64,000 bases of DNA from CG1-02-35-72 sp045046885 (GTDB taxonomy: Bacteria > Bacteroidota > Bacteroidia > Flavobacteriales > Flavobacteriaceae), in assembly GCA_045046885.1 (NCBI GenBank), contig JASFYX010000016.1, positions 26,947-90,946 of the forward strand, given 5' to 3'. The position numbers and the translations under genes were made by a program. Positions 31,826 to 40,385 of this stretch are shown here, piece after piece (within the stretch, counting starts at the first letter, position 1; each line of letters opens with the position of its first letter). The notes beneath the pieces are model-generated. The model was given only the letters and a program-made list of their open reading frames with translations, was not told the DNA's origin and did no database searches.

Positions 31826-33160
31826 ATGGCCGATTTATCAATAAATTTTGCAGGCATAAAAGCTCCCAATCCGTTTTGGTTGGCTTCTGCTCCACCCACA
31901 AACTCAGGATATCAAATTATGAAAGCTTTTGAAGCCGGTTGGGGTGGCGCGGTATGGAAGACTTTGGGCATTCCTGTGGTTAATGTCTCAAGTCGTTACG
32001 GCTCTGTAAACTATAGAGATACCCGTATGATGGGTTTTAACAATATAGAATTAATAACCGACCGTCCCTTGGCGGATAACTTGAGGGAGATTGAAGAAGT
32101 CAAAAAATACTTCCCCAATCATGCGGTTATCGCGTCCATTATGGTGGAAAGTAAAAAAGAGTGGCATCAAATGGTTAAGGACGTCGAAAATGCCGGAGCA
32201 GACGGCATTGAACTGAACTTCGGTTGTCCGCATGGTATGTGCGAACGCGGTATGGGCTCGGCTGTAGGTCAAGAACCCGAAGTACTTAAACTCATCGTCA
32301 GTTGGGTAAAAGAAGTCGCTAAAATTCCAGTTATCACCAAATTATCACCTAATATTTCGCATATTATCGATCCAGGGTTGGCGGCTTACCAAGGTGGTTC
32401 AGATGCTATTTCGCTTATCAATACCATAAAAAGTATTGTAGGGATTGATTTAGACAGCTACGCCCCCTATCCTATCGTTGATGGCAAAGGAAGTAACGGT
32501 GGCTATTGTGGCCCTGCGGTAAAACCGATTGCGATGCATATGATAAAAGATTTGGCGCAACATCCTGAGATTAGTAAAATACCTATTTCGGGCATTGGTG
32601 GTATAGAAACTTGGCGTGATGTGGTAGAATTTATTTTGTTAGGAGCGACCTCTGTACAAGTGTGTACCGCTGTGATGCATTACGGATTCGGTATTGTGCG
32701 TGAAATGGAAACTGGCTTGCGCCGCTTTATGGACGAAAAGGGCTATAATACAATATACGACTTTGCGGGAAAGGCACTTCCTAACATAACCGAATGGAAA
32801 CATCTCAATCTTAAATACAAAGTAATAGCCGAAATTAATACCGATAAATGTATTGGTTGCGATTTGTGTTATATAGCTTGCGATGACGGCGCCCATCAAG
32901 CGATTAGTTTGCCTGATGATGCAGCTAAAAGAATTCCAAGCATTATAGAAGAAAACTGTGTTGGTTGTAATTTGTGTTCGTTGGTTTGTCCGGTGGAGAA
33001 TTGTATCACTATGGTTAGAAAAGATGACGGTACTGAACACGTAACTTGGGCAGAACGTACAGAAAATGATGATGTACCCAATAGTTTTAATGATGATCGT
33101 GCTGGTGGTAAAGACCATTTTGTGCCCAAACCTACGGATGCGTTAAGGGTTAAAAAGTAA
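31826..33160 (+). CDS. preA: NAD-dependent dihydropyrimidine dehydrogenase, PreA subunit
   Basis: The protein has 444 residues. An N-terminal dihydroorotate-dehydrogenase-like FMN barrel has LNFGCPHGMCERGMGSAVGQ (catalytic Cys region), KLSPNI and GIGGIETW. A C-terminal ferredoxin domain with two 4Fe-4S motifs follows: CIGCDLCYIAC and CVGCNLCSLVC followed by PVENC. It is the pyrimidine-binding subunit; electrons come from NADH via PreT. It is the last gene of the locus. Confidence 0.96.
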   Translation: MADLSINFAGIKAPNPFWLASAPPTNSGYQIMKAFEAGWGGAVWKTLGIPVVNVSSRYGSVNYRDTRMMGFNNIELITDRPLADNLREIEEVKKYFPNHAVIASIMVESKKEWHQMVKDVENAGADGIELNFGCPHGMCERGMGSAVGQEPEVLKLIVSWVKEVAKIPVITKLSPNISHIIDPGLAAYQGGSDAISLINTIKSIVGIDLDSYAPYPIVDGKGSNGGYCGPAVKPIAMHMIKDLAQHPEISKIPISGIGGIETWRDVVEFILLGATSVQVCTAVMHYGFGIVREMETGLRRFMDEKGYNTIYDFAGKALPNITEWKHLNLKYKVIAEINTDKCIGCDLCYIACDDGAHQAISLPDDAAKRIPSIIEENCVGCNLCSLVCPVENCITMVRKDDGTEHVTWAERTENDDVPNSFNDDRAGGKDHFVPKPTDALRVKK

Positions 33161-33228
33161 ATATTAAAGCCACTTGCTTTTCACATTTGTTTAACTATTT
33201 TTACGCACTATATTATTAATTTCGCACT

Positions 33229-34068
33229 ATGCAAAAAAGAATCCTATTTTTATTATTTGTTTCCTGTGTTTTTATCGGCTTTAGTCAAGACACACAGCTG
33301 ACCAAAAAGCTGGTTTTAAAAGGAAAAATTATTGACAATGTTGATAGCAAACCCTTGCAAAGTGCCGATATTTTAAATCTCAATTCTGTTGTAGGCACAA
33401 CTACAAATAGAAATGGAAAATTCCAAATAACAGCACAGCCCAATGATACTTTATTTATTTCGTATGTTGGCTATCAGTCTATCAAACTTAAAGTTACAAA
33501 TGATTTATTAAAAGGAAATGAGCTTTTGATTTCTATGTTTGAAAAGGTAATCAATTTAAATGAGGTAACGCTTAAACCCTATCAACTTATTGGTGTATTG
33601 GTTGTTGATGCCAAAAATGTACCCGAAGATAAATTTACACGTATTCATATCAACGGCATTTCTCAAACTTATGAAGTGGGGCGTCCTACGTCGCAAAATT
33701 ACGGGTCTGTTTTAAGTGCATTGTTTAATCCCATAGATTTTTGGTATAAAAAATTCGGTAAAAGGCCCAAACAATTACGACGTCTTCAAAAGTTAAAAGA
33801 GGGTGATAAAGTCCGTGAAATCATGCAACAAAAATTCAGTCGTGAAGTTTTGATGGATTATATGGATATGAGTAAAAAAGAATTAGACGATTTACTTAAC
33901 GAATGTAATTACTCTGAATACTTTATCAAAAAAGCAAGCGATTTACAAATAATTGAAGCCGTTTTAGATTGTTACGAAAACTACAAAGCACTGCAAAAAG
34001 GCAAAGTAAGAAATGACTTTGTACCTTCAAAAGTTACAAATGATACCATAAAAAAAGCCAACAATTAG
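33229..34068 (+). CDS. Secreted protein with CarboxypepD_reg-like beta-sandwich domain
   Basis: The protein has 279 residues. A signal peptide ends near FIGFSQ. Residues ~28-110 form a carboxypeptidase-regulatory-like fold: GKIIDNVDSKPLQSADILNLN, GTTTNRNGKFQI, ANDTLFISYVGY-type segment (here PNDTLFISYVGYQS). Unlike TonB-dependent receptors with this N-terminal domain, no plug or barrel follows; the remainder is a helical charged region. Such short proteins are common in Flavobacteriia and their role is not known. Its stop codon lies in the loop of a terminator. Confidence 0.82.
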   Translation: MQKRILFLLFVSCVFIGFSQDTQLTKKLVLKGKIIDNVDSKPLQSADILNLNSVVGTTTNRNGKFQITAQPNDTLFISYVGYQSIKLKVTNDLLKGNELLISMFEKVINLNEVTLKPYQLIGVLVVDAKNVPEDKFTRIHINGISQTYEVGRPTSQNYGSVLSALFNPIDFWYKKFGKRPKQLRRLQKLKEGDKVREIMQQKFSREVLMDYMDMSKKELDDLLNECNYSEYFIKKASDLQIIEAVLDCYENYKALQKGKVRNDFVPSKVTNDTIKKANN

Positions 34069-34081
34069 TTGGCCTTTTTTT
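34051..34081. terminator. Bidirectional terminator between convergent genes
   Basis: AAAAAAGCCAAC pairs with GTTGGCCTTTTTT around a 5-nt loop, with one bulged base. Flanking A- and T-runs on either side allow function on both strands, for the upstream plus-strand gene and the converging prohibitin-like gene. Confidence 0.8.
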
Positions 34082-34099
34082 ATATTTCTAAAAGATAAT

Positions 34100-34912
34100 T
34101 TAGTTATTTCCCAAAATTAATGGTAAACCATCCTTGCCTCCTACTATAACAACTTTAGTGTTTGGAGAAGTGGCTAGCTTTAAAGTAGCATCAATACCTT
34201 TATCTCTTAAAATTTTATCGGTTAACGAAGCACTTAAAATACGGTTGGCATCAGCTTTACCTTGGGCTTCTATAATTTGTTTTTGAGCTTCTTTAGTAGC
34301 TTTGGTTAATCTAAACTCATATTCTAAAGATTCTTGTTCTTGTCTCAATTTACGTTCTATAGCATCTTTTATAGCGGCAGGTAAAGTAACATCTCTTACT
34401 AATACAGCATTTAATTGTACATATTGAGGTTCTACAATATTTTTAGTTTCTTCATAAATTTCTTCCTGAATAGCATCGCGTTTGGTAGAATATAATTGTT
34501 CTGGTGTATAACGCCCTACAACGCTACGTGTTGCAGAACGTATAGCAGGAATAATAACATCTTGTAAATAATTGCGACCTCTTGTTTTGTGTAAAAATCC
34601 TAATTTTTTAATATTAGGTTGATATAAAACTGAGGCATCTAATGTGATTGCCAGTCCGTTAGAAGATAATACAATCATACTGCGTTCAAATAATTCTTGC
34701 TGTTTTACATTGTAAACAGTTACATTGTTCCAAGGTGCAATAAAGTGAAACCCTTCGTCTAAAGTATTTTCGGTGTCAACACCGCCGTCAAATGTTTTAA
34801 ATAAAACACCGGCTTCTCCATAACCTATTGTTACAGCAGATTTTGCTAGGAAAATTAAAAAAATAACGAGCAGTACAAAGGCCGGGATTAAAAATTTAGG
34901 TGGATTTTTCAT
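34100..34912 (-). CDS. Prohibitin-family SPFH membrane protein
   Basis: The protein has 270 residues. An N-terminal membrane helix (residues ~8-28) is followed by the SPFH domain: GYGEAGVLFKTFDGGV, GFHFIAPWNNVTVYNVKQQE, TLDASVLYQPN, and then a coiled-coil-like EFRLTKATKEAQKQIIEAQGKADA. Prohibitin-like SPFH proteins form large ring or cage assemblies with membrane proteases such as FtsH. No nfeD or protease gene is adjacent. It follows the vWA gene 33 bp downstream and may share its transcript. Confidence 0.88.
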   Translation of the reverse strand: MKNPPKFLIPAFVLLVIFLIFLAKSAVTIGYGEAGVLFKTFDGGVDTENTLDEGFHFIAPWNNVTVYNVKQQELFERSMIVLSSNGLAITLDASVLYQPNIKKLGFLHKTRGRNYLQDVIIPAIRSATRSVVGRYTPEQLYSTKRDAIQEEIYEETKNIVEPQYVQLNAVLVRDVTLPAAIKDAIERKLRQEQESLEYEFRLTKATKEAQKQIIEAQGKADANRILSASLTDKILRDKGIDATLKLATSPNTKVVIVGGKDGLPLILGNN

Positions 34913-34945
34913 AAGTAATTGTTTAAAAATTAGTATAGTATATGT

Positions 34946-36970
34946 TTAAATGAGTCCGTGATATTTTCTTAAAAACCATTCGGTCACGGCCGATGCAACA
35001 ATCAATAAAAGTAACCATTTAAAAGATAACAACGGAATTGTTTTTACTTTTTTCTTTTGAATGCTTTTAAAATCATTATTAGCAAGAAGTGCAGATTTAA
35101 GTTTTTTATAATCTGAAAGCAAAAAGGCCTGCCCTTTATTACTATTTGCTAACAAAGATAATTTTTTAAAATTGCTATTATAAAATTGCTGTTCTATAGG
35201 AAAATTGAGCACAATAAAGGCTCCTTTTTTGGTTAAACCACTTGTTTTATCTTTAAGGATAAATTCGTAATTCCCTGGATTTAAATTTTGAAGACTGAGA
35301 TAAAATTTGTCTGATTTTAAAGCTAATGGATAAATATTTTTTAATTGTGATTTTTCTTTATTAATCGTTAATTCTAATTTTGCACGATTGTCAAAAACTT
35401 TTGTAGCATCTAAATAATTAGCCCAAAATTCTATGGGTTGATTGGCATACACAACAGGTTTGTACTTAACTGTGAGCTGACTGCTTGATTTAAGTTCAAT
35501 TAAGTACTGAATAAGTGAATTGATAAAATTATCAAAACCATCAAAACTATTGTTTTTACTAAAATAGGCCATACGCCATTGCCATAAATTTTCACCAAAA
35601 AGAACTGCGCCTTTATTGTTAAAATCTTTAAAAGTGGCTAATAAGGGTTGCTGAGTTGAAACGGATTCAATATTCTGATATAGTAATACTTGTGGACGAG
35701 TTATAAATCTAATTGAACCAAATTTACCAATTAAAGGAGGCATATCTTTAAAACCTAAATCTTTAAAAGAAAAAGGTTTATATGTTTTGTTGACGCGTCC
35801 AAAAATTTCTTGATTCTGATTGATTGCATTTTTAATAAAAATACTTTGTGCTTTATTTAAAAAAGACCAATCGGTTTTAGAACCCGTTATTACAAAATAA
35901 GGTTTCTTGTTTTTTTGTAATGATTTAAATAAATTATCTGAATCTGAATTGGGTTGGTAAAGAATTACAAGCTGGTATTTATTGAGGTCTGATAAATTAA
36001 AATGACCAATAGCAACACTTACTTGCCTTTGCTTGTTTATCTCAATACTCCTTTTTAAAACCCCAATATCAGGATGATTTATAGCGCTGTATATTAGTAT
36101 TTTAGAATGTTCATCTAAAGTTGTAGTTGAAAAGTAAGCAATGTTGTTTTTAAGGTTTTTTTCTTTATTTAAAGGGTTAATTTTAACTTTATACTGATGA
36201 ATACCGACTTTATTTGTCTTTAATTTTACAGTGACAATTTTACTATTTTCACTATCAGAAAAAATAATATTTTTAGAAAATAAGGTTTTACCTTTTTCAC
36301 TTATTCGAAGATTCGTTTTAAAGCCATTTTCTAAATTGTGATTTAGAAAGACTTCTACGGGGAAATTATTACCTAAATAGGTATATTCATTGGCGTTAAT
36401 ATGGCTTATTTCAAGATCTGTAAATTTTGCTGTATCGCCTGCTACTAATGCATATAGAGGTAAATTCATTTTTAAATAAGCATAATCTACTCCTTGTGTT
36501 TGATTGCCATCAGAAAATAAGGCTAAAGCTGTATTTTTAGAGTACAATTGCCCTATCTGTTTAAGCGCATCATAAATATTTGTACTTGTGTCCTTAAAAT
36601 TCAAGGAATCTAATTGTCTGAGATTTTTTCCAAAAATAAAGCTTGAAATACTGAATTTCTTTTTTAAATCTTTATCGGCTAATAGCCTATTATAGACAGA
36701 TTTATATTCCCTATCTGCTTTTAAAAAGCGAATAGATTGCGAATTGTCTAAAGCAAAAACCAATTTAGGTTTAGCGACAGTATAGTTTGTGCTTTTAAAT
36801 TTTGGATTGATAAAAAGCAGGACTATAAGAAAGAAAGTCAGCGCTCTAAGTCCAGCTAAATAACGATAAATATCTCCTTTAAATTTAGTCTTATAAAAGT
36901 ATTGATAATATGAAATGACAAGTGCAAGACCTAATCCGAGGAAAATGTAGAACACTGTATATAAAGTCAT
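34946..36970 (-). CDS. Membrane protein with von Willebrand factor A-like domain
   Basis: This 674-residue protein has two N-terminal transmembrane helices (residues ~4-22 and ~42-60) and one at the C-terminus (LLSFKWLLLLIVASAVTEWFL). Just after the second helix, LVFALDNSQS gives a MIDAS-type DxSxS metal site, and ALFSDGNQTQG supplies the later Asp/Gly. A large extracytoplasmic region follows. This architecture resembles BatA-type and glutamine-amidotransferase-like membrane proteins of Bacteroidota. Function is unknown. It starts 11 bp after fabG ends and is likely co-transcribed with it. Confidence 0.72.
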   Translation of the reverse strand: MTLYTVFYIFLGLGLALVISYYQYFYKTKFKGDIYRYLAGLRALTFFLIVLLFINPKFKSTNYTVAKPKLVFALDNSQSIRFLKADREYKSVYNRLLADKDLKKKFSISSFIFGKNLRQLDSLNFKDTSTNIYDALKQIGQLYSKNTALALFSDGNQTQGVDYAYLKMNLPLYALVAGDTAKFTDLEISHINANEYTYLGNNFPVEVFLNHNLENGFKTNLRISEKGKTLFSKNIIFSDSENSKIVTVKLKTNKVGIHQYKVKINPLNKEKNLKNNIAYFSTTTLDEHSKILIYSAINHPDIGVLKRSIEINKQRQVSVAIGHFNLSDLNKYQLVILYQPNSDSDNLFKSLQKNKKPYFVITGSKTDWSFLNKAQSIFIKNAINQNQEIFGRVNKTYKPFSFKDLGFKDMPPLIGKFGSIRFITRPQVLLYQNIESVSTQQPLLATFKDFNNKGAVLFGENLWQWRMAYFSKNNSFDGFDNFINSLIQYLIELKSSSQLTVKYKPVVYANQPIEFWANYLDATKVFDNRAKLELTINKEKSQLKNIYPLALKSDKFYLSLQNLNPGNYEFILKDKTSGLTKKGAFIVLNFPIEQQFYNSNFKKLSLLANSNKGQAFLLSDYKKLKSALLANNDFKSIQKKKVKTIPLLSFKWLLLLIVASAVTEWFLRKYHGLI

Positions 36971-36981
36971 TTTTTAAAAGT

Positions 36982-37728
36982 TTAAGTCAGCATACCGCCA
37001 TCAACATTTATAACCTGTCCTGTTATATAAGTCGCCAAATCTGAAGCTAAAAATAGACAAACATTGGCAATATCTTGTGGTGTACCGCCTCGCTTAAGCG
37101 GAATAGCTTTGCGCCAACCCTCTACTGTAGCTTCGTCTAATTTGGCAGTCATTTCTGTTTCTATAAATCCTGGCGCTACGGCATTACAACGAATATTACG
37201 AGAACCCAGTTCTAATGCAACTGACTTTGTAAAGCCAATAATACCGGCTTTAGAAGCGGCGTAGTTTGTTTGTCCGGCGTTTCCTTTAACACCTACAACC
37301 GAACTCATATTAATAATGACGCCATCACGTTGTTTCATCATTGGACGAATGACAGCTTTAGTTAAATTAAAAACAGATTTGAGGTTGACTTCTATTACTT
37401 TATCAAAATCGGCTTCAGAAATGCGCATCAGTAAATTGTCTTTCGTAATACCGGCATTGTTAATAAGTACGTCTATTGTGCCAAATTCTTTTAGAATATC
37501 GGCAACCAAAGCTTGTGACGCTTCAAAATTGGCAGCATCAGATTGATAAGCTTTGGCTTTTACACCTAAGTCTGATAATTCTTTTTCTAAGCTCTTGGCT
37601 GCTTCTACAGATGCACTATAAGTAAATGCCACATTGGCACCGTACTGTGCAAAAGCTAAGGCAACCCCTTTACCAATACCTCTTGTAGCACCTGTTATTA
37701 AAACTGATTTGTTTTTTATTTGTTTCAT
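36982..37728 (-). CDS. fabG: 3-oxoacyl-[acyl-carrier-protein] reductase
   Basis: The protein has 248 residues. It reduces 3-oxoacyl-ACP with NADPH in fatty acid elongation. The SDR features are complete: TGATRGIGKGVA near residue 12, NNAGIT, the Ser in NMSSVVG, the YAASKAG catalytic Tyr/Lys, and VAPGFIETEMT; the C-terminus is TGQVINVDGGM. It has its own -7 box just downstream of a long hairpin that separates it from sucD. This is the functional SDR for comparison with the motif-deficient one at 16267. Confidence 0.95.
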   Translation of the reverse strand: MKQIKNKSVLITGATRGIGKGVALAFAQYGANVAFTYSASVEAAKSLEKELSDLGVKAKAYQSDAANFEASQALVADILKEFGTIDVLINNAGITKDNLLMRISEADFDKVIEVNLKSVFNLTKAVIRPMMKQRDGVIINMSSVVGVKGNAGQTNYAASKAGIIGFTKSVALELGSRNIRCNAVAPGFIETEMTAKLDEATVEGWRKAIPLKRGGTPQDIANVCLFLASDLATYITGQVINVDGGMLT

Positions 37729-37748
37729 CTGTTTATTTAAAAGTTAGT

Positions 37749-37756
37749 CAAATATA
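37749..37756 (-). promoter_or_regulatory. -7 promoter box for fabG
   Basis: The minus strand reads TATATTTG (TAnnTTTG) 20 bp before the fabG start, and directly after the hairpin element at 37760-37890. Confidence 0.5.
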
Positions 37757-37759
37757 AAA

Positions 37760-37890
37760 AAAAGCTATCTAAAAAGTAAATATAAATGTCATATTGAGCG
37801 CAGTCGAAATATCTCATCTAATCATACCTGAGATTCTTCACCTTGTTCAGAATGACAAATTTATTTTTTACTTCTTTTTAGATAGCTTTT
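37760..37890. repeat. 131-bp inverted-repeat element between sucD and fabG
   Basis: The perfect 17-bp outer arms AAAAGCTATCTAAAAAG (37760-37776) and CTTTTTAGATAGCTTTT (37874-37890) enclose TGTCATATTGAGCGCAGTCG (from 37787) on the left. On the right is an opposing copy that on the minus strand reads TGTCATTCTGAACAAGGTGA (from 37857). Two inward-facing copies of the TGTCAT..TGAGC repeat thus form a MITE-like hairpin. The right arm ends in T-rich sequence, so it may also terminate sucD transcription. Confidence 0.75.
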
Positions 37891-37912
37891 ATAAGTTTAA
37901 ATAAGTATTTGC

Positions 37913-38785
37913 TTAACCAAGTACTTCTTTTACTTTTTTACCAATTTCAGCAGGAGAATCTACAACATAAATACCATTGTCTCTCAGAATTTGCATTTTA
38001 GCTGCCGCTGTATCGTCTTTACCACCCACAATAGCACCTGCATGACCCATTGTGCGACCTTTTGGAGCTGTTTGGCCTGCAATAAAACCAATAACAGGTT
38101 TTTTATTGCCACCTGCTTTAATCCATTTAGCCGCTTCGGCTTCTAACTGACCACCAATTTCACCAATCATAACAATGGCTTCTGTTTCGGGGTCGTTCAT
38201 AAACATTTCAACAGCATCTTTTGTTGTAGTACCAATAATAGGATCGCCACCAATACCAATAGCTGTAGTAATACCTAAACCTTGTTTTACAACTTGATCG
38301 GCAGCTTCATAAGTTAGTGTTCCTGATTTTGAAACGATACCTACAGTTCCTTTTTTAAATACAAAACCAGGCATAATACCTACTTTAGCTTCTTCGGGTG
38401 TTATAACACCTGGACAGTTAGGACCAACCAAACGACAATCCATTGTAGAAATATAATCTTTAACTTTAACCATATCTGCAGTTGGAATGCCTTCAGTAAT
38501 ACAAATAATGACTTTTATACCGGCATCTGCTGCTTCCATTATAGCATCGGCGGCAAAAGCTGGTGGGACAAATATTATTGAAGTATCGGCTTGGGCATTT
38601 TTAACAGCATCTGAAACTGTGTTAAAAACGGGTTTATCTAAATGGGTTTGCCCCCCTTTACCGGGTGTTACACCTCCTACTATATTGGTGCCGTATTCTA
38701 TCATTTGTGAAGCGTGAAAAGTTCCTTCTCCACCTGTAAATCCTTGAACAATTATTTTTGAATCTTTATTGACTAAAACACTCAT
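37913..38785 (-). CDS. sucD: Succinyl-CoA ligase, alpha subunit
   Basis: The protein has 290 residues. It makes succinate and ATP/GTP from succinyl-CoA in the TCA cycle with the beta subunit, which is not in this window. The CoA-binding N-terminus has GFTGGEGTFHASQMIEYGT; RLVGPNCPGVI, GIVSKSGTLTYEA, and the active-site phospho-His in MGHAGAIVGG are present. It is separated from fabG by the hairpin element. Confidence 0.96.
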   Translation of the reverse strand: MSVLVNKDSKIIVQGFTGGEGTFHASQMIEYGTNIVGGVTPGKGGQTHLDKPVFNTVSDAVKNAQADTSIIFVPPAFAADAIMEAADAGIKVIICITEGIPTADMVKVKDYISTMDCRLVGPNCPGVITPEEAKVGIMPGFVFKKGTVGIVSKSGTLTYEAADQVVKQGLGITTAIGIGGDPIIGTTTKDAVEMFMNDPETEAIVMIGEIGGQLEAEAAKWIKAGGNKKPVIGFIAGQTAPKGRTMGHAGAIVGGKDDTAAAKMQILRDNGIYVVDSPAEIGKKVKEVLG

Positions 38786-38809
38786 GAAATTTTAAATTTT
38801 AATGTGGTA

Positions 38810-38817
38810 CAAAATTA
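38810..38817 (-). promoter_or_regulatory. -7 promoter box for sucD
   Basis: The minus strand reads TAATTTTG (TAnnTTTG) 24 bp before the sucD start. No -33 TTG is seen at standard spacing. Confidence 0.45.
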
Positions 38818-38863
38818 AGTTTTTGAAAAGGATTATTGAAATAAATAGCCTATTAATTACTAT

Positions 38864-39787
38864 TTATTTTTTACCTTTTAATAGTCGTCTTAAAAAAGCT
38901 AACTCTTTTAATTTATCACGCGACTCTCCTATAGGAGTTCCGAAGTAGGTTTTACCTCCTTCTACTGATTTTGTAACACCGGTTTGCCCCAAAATTACAG
39001 CCCCTTTTCCTATGGTTATGCCACTATTAGTACCGACTTGCCCCCAAATAGTGACGGCATCTTCTATGATAACACAACCTGCAATACCTGTCTGTGATGC
39101 AATTAAGCAGCGCTTGCCAATAATGGTATCATGACCAACATGCACTTGGTTGTCTAATTTGGTTCCTTCTTTTATAGTGGTTATTCCCGATACACCTTTG
39201 TCAATTGTGCACAAAGCACCAATATCTACATTATCTTCTAAAGTGACGCTTCCGCAACTAATTAATTTATCATAGCCTGTCACTTCTCTATTTTTATAAT
39301 AAAAGGCATCAGCACCTAAGACAGCACCGGCATGAATTGTTACGTTATTACCGATGGTTACACCATCATACAAACAAACATTGGGATGTATAACACAGTT
39401 TTTACCAATTGTAACATCATTCCCTATAAATACATTGGGCTGAATGACTGTGCCCCCTCCTATTTTGGCTGTTTTAGAAATAGAAGAATCGGCTTTTTTA
39501 AAGGCATTAAAGTGTTGTGTTATTTTGTTAAAATCTCGAAAAGGATCGTCTGAAATAAGTAAAGATTTACCTTCTGGACAAGTTACTTCTTTATTAATTA
39601 AAATAGTTGTCGCCTTAGAATTTAAGGCTTTATCGTAATATTTAGGATGGTCAACAAAAACAATATCGCCTTTCTCAACCACGTGAATTTCATTAATGCC
39701 TGTAACCTTAAAATTAGGATCTCCCTCAAATGGACATCTAATTAAATCTGCTATATCTTTAAGGTTTTGGGCTGATTTAAATCGCAT
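38864..39787 (-). CDS. LpxD-like acyltransferase paralogue (left-handed beta-helix)
   Basis: The protein has 307 residues. An N-terminal uridine-binding-like domain (VTGINEIHVVEKGDIVFVDHPKYYDKA) precedes hexapeptide repeats such as IGNDVTIGKNCVIHPNV and a helix-rich basic C-terminus. The catalytic-His segment reads NQVHVGHDTIIG, so the LpxD active-site His is kept. A canonical lpxD lies 3 kb upstream in the same operon. This shorter paralogue is a regular member of the Bacteroidota lipid A cluster; it may add a different acyl chain or act on another sugar nucleotide. It is 12 bp downstream of efp. Confidence 0.85.
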   Translation of the reverse strand: MRFKSAQNLKDIADLIRCPFEGDPNFKVTGINEIHVVEKGDIVFVDHPKYYDKALNSKATTILINKEVTCPEGKSLLISDDPFRDFNKITQHFNAFKKADSSISKTAKIGGGTVIQPNVFIGNDVTIGKNCVIHPNVCLYDGVTIGNNVTIHAGAVLGADAFYYKNREVTGYDKLISCGSVTLEDNVDIGALCTIDKGVSGITTIKEGTKLDNQVHVGHDTIIGKRCLIASQTGIAGCVIIEDAVTIWGQVGTNSGITIGKGAVILGQTGVTKSVEGGKTYFGTPIGESRDKLKELAFLRRLLKGKK

Positions 39788-39799
39788 AAAGCTTAATAA

Positions 39800-40366
39800 C
39801 TATTGTTTAACGCGTTCTAAATAGTTTCCTTTTTCTGTATCGACTTTTATTTTATCGCCTTCGTTTATAAAAAGAGGCACATTTATGCTAGCCCCTGTTT
39901 CAACCGTAGCCGGTTTAGTGGCGTTAGTAGCAGTATTACCTTTTACGCCTGGTTCGGTATGTGTTACTTCTAAAACAACACTTGCAGGCATATCTACAGA
40001 GAGAGGCATTTCATCATCGGCATTAAAAATAATGGTTACAATTTCGCCCTCTTTCATTAAATCAGGGGCATCTAACACCTCTTTTTGAAGTGCTATTTGA
40101 TTGTAATCTACCGTATTCATAAAATTAAATGAATCGCCATCAGCATATAAAAATTGGAATTTATGTGTCTCTACACGGACTTCGTCTAGTTTTCTTCCCG
40201 AAGGAAATGTATTATCTAATACACGTCCTGTTGTTAAACTTTTCATTTTAGTTCTCACAAAAGCAGGGCCTTTACCAGGTTTTACGTGTAAAAATTCTAC
40301 CACTTTAAAAATATCACTGTTGTATCTAATGCACAATCCTTTTCTAATATCTGATGTTGTTGCCAT
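39800..40366 (-). CDS. efp: Translation elongation factor P
   Basis: The protein has 188 residues. EF-P relieves ribosome stalling at polyproline stretches. The tip of domain I reads HVKPGKGPAFVRTK, with a Lys at the modified position. The KOW-like N-terminus and the two OB domains follow, ending NEGDKIKVDTEKGNYLERV. It sits inside the lipid A operon between lpxA and the lpxD paralogue. Confidence 0.97.
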   Translation of the reverse strand: MATTSDIRKGLCIRYNSDIFKVVEFLHVKPGKGPAFVRTKMKSLTTGRVLDNTFPSGRKLDEVRVETHKFQFLYADGDSFNFMNTVDYNQIALQKEVLDAPDLMKEGEIVTIIFNADDEMPLSVDMPASVVLEVTHTEPGVKGNTATNATKPATVETGASINVPLFINEGDKIKVDTEKGNYLERVKQ

Positions 40367-40385
40367 ATATTGTTTAAAAATAAAT

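Noticed and set aside
32639..33118. A 159-codon minus-strand frame opposite the preA ferredoxin domain
   Set aside because: It is antisense to a clear two-cluster ferredoxin domain; the apparent length follows from codon bias of the sense gene.
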